Assembly (NCBI GenBank): GCA_963662155.1
Contig: OY759262.1
Coordinates: 12,374,782-12,438,781, forward strand
Direction: 5' to 3'
DNA: 64,000 nt
Source: Lamellibrachia columna
Taxonomy: Eukaryota > Annelida > Polychaeta > Sabellida > Siboglinidae
Shown here: piece after piece, positions 62,787 through 64,000 of the stretch
Layout: every line of letters starts with the position of its first letter
Numbering within the stretch: the first letter of the stretch is position 1
Program-made: the position numbers and the translations under genes
The notes under the pieces: model-generated
The model's database searches: none
The model's input: only the letters and a program-made list of their open reading frames with translations
Told to the model about the DNA's origin: nothing

Positions 62787-63395
62787 TTTATTGCTCTTAC
62801 TCCTCTTTATTGCTCTTACTCTTCTTTATTGCTCTTACTCCCCTTTATTGCTCTTACTCCCCTTTATTGCTCTTACTCCTCTGTATTACTCTTACCCCCC
62901 TTTATTGCTCTTACCCCCATTTATTGCTCTTACTCCTCTTTATTGCTCTTACTCCCCTTTATTGCTCTTACTCCCCTTTATTGCTTTTACTCCCCTTTAT
63001 TGCTCTTACTCCTCCTTATTGCTCTTACTCCCCTTTATTGCTCTTACTCCCCTTTATTGCTCTTACTCCCCTTTATTGCTCTTACTCCCCTTTATTGCTC
63101 TTACTCCCCTTTATTGCTCTTACTCCTCTTTATTGCTCTTACCCCCCTTTATTGCTCTTACCCCCCTTTATTGCTCTTACTCCCCTTTATTGCTCTTACT
63201 CCCCCTTATTGCTCTTACTCCCCCTTATTGCTCTTACTCCCCCTTATTGCTCTTACTCCCCCTTATTGCTCTTACTCCCCCTTATTGCTCTTACTCCCCC
63301 TTATTGCTCTTACTCCCCTTTATTGCTCTTACTCCCCTTTATTGCTCTTACTCCTCTTTATTGCTCTTACTCCTCCTTATTGCTCTTACTCCTCT
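62787..63395. repeat. 19-bp minisatellite, about 32 copies
   Basis: Unit TTTATTGCTCTTACTCCCC with C/T changes in the last bases. A pyrimidine-rich + strand. All + frames remain open; artefact. Confidence 0.96.
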
Positions 63396-63449
63396 TCGCT
63401 CAAGTTAGAGCATATCGCTGAAATGATACCTTTCCATGCTTCTATGTCT

Positions 63450-64000
63450 CCTCGGCTACTGACCTCCTTCAATTATTTGGTCTCCCTGATTTTCTTTTTC
63501 CTTCAGGTTCCAGTCAACGGCCTGTCTTGTGGCATTTGTGGTTGATTTTCGGAAGGCATCTAGGTCCATTTTCTTTTCAACATTTCTTGCCTGATGCTGT
63601 TTTGGTCTGTCGTACTCGTGAGTTTTGTGTTTGTGCTCTTGTCTTGACATTTCATTTTGAGAATATATCTGATAGATTTGTTTATGAATGTTTGGAGTTT
63701 TTTTACTCTCCATGTATCAGATCCATAGAGCAACACGCTTTTCACATTGGTGTTGAAGATTCAGATTGTTTCTTGTTGAGAAGGATGGTGTATTCCATAC
63801 TGTCTTTGAAGTGATGAATGCATGCCTGGCTTTTCTAATCCTGGCTTGGACGTCTTCATATGTTGCTTCCTCTACATCATTTCCTGTGATGTGTATGTTT
63901 TCTTCTGTATATTTTTGTCTTCTGTGTATTTATTCTCAGGCCTGTCTTTTGTGTTGCTGATGTGCTCTAATGTAAAGGAGTCACTGTTGACATCGCGCAG
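63450..64000 (-). pseudogene. LINE reverse transcriptase relic, runs off the window
   Basis: Minus strand: IFNTNVKSVLLYGSDTWRV, KLQTFINKSIRYILKMK, then MPSENQPQMPQDRP in another frame. Upstream (toward 64000) ISNTKDRPENKYTEDKNIQ may be the region before it. Matches the thumb and C-terminal part of a LINE ORF2 (NTNVKSVLLYGSETW is its hallmark). Confidence 0.75.

Noticed and set aside
62728..63545. Three overlapping plus-strand frames of about 230-250 codons
   Set aside because: Produced by the 19-bp pyrimidine repeat.

Overview
The window is animal nuclear DNA: split genes with GT-AG introns, a Ty3/gypsy LTR retrotransposon, many non-LTR retrotransposon relics, tRNA-like SINEs, long microsatellites and a striking number of minisatellites. 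The best guess for the source is a lancelet (Branchiostoma) or a similar marine invertebrate deuterostome. The main argument is that two minisatellites sit exactly across exon/intron boundaries, a habit I recall being described in amphioxus ('mirages'). The species call is an inference.

Four host genes can be read. (1) TMX1-like thioredoxin-related transmembrane protein, + strand, 8 exons from 1300 to 14498. Its 9.4-kb first intron holds an intact LTR retrotransposon (4088-10461, two 347-bp LTRs that read as identical), a LINE 3' end, and a hAT-like MITE nested inside that LINE. (2) A small ankyrin-repeat PP1 regulatory subunit like PPP1R27, + strand, 3 coding exons, 36011-38239. (3) A THUMPD2-like RNA methyltransferase, + strand, at least 9 exons, 45414-49937, whose N-terminal exon was not found. 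(4) An unrecognised single-pass membrane protein gene, - strand, at least 3 exons, 53991-51086.

Layout: 1-1.3 kb microsatellites, SINE-like sequence and TMX1 promoter; 1.3-15 kb TMX1 and its intronic elements; 15-35 kb largely gene-free, with LINE, transposase-like and SINE relics, microsatellites and an 11-copy 54-bp minisatellite; 36-38 kb PPP1R27-like gene; 40.3-42.4 kb a degenerate transposase-like pseudogene; 42.7-45.2 kb LINE end, 35-bp minisatellite and a MITE with 82-bp inverted repeats; 45.4-50.3 kb THUMPD2; 51-54 kb the membrane-protein gene; 54.8-56.2 kb an inverted duplicate of part of that gene's tail running into a 33-bp minisatellite; 56.2-64 kb LINE and gypsy relics and more simple or tandem repeats, including about 61 uninterrupted CTG triplets.

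The most unusual structure is in the - strand membrane-protein gene. The exon for its transmembrane helix has become a 54-bp minisatellite in which every unit carries the same in-frame splice acceptor, so 19 acceptors could each give a protein with 1 to 19 copies of the hydrophobic segment. A milder version sits in TMX1, where a 49-bp repeat copies a splice donor four times.
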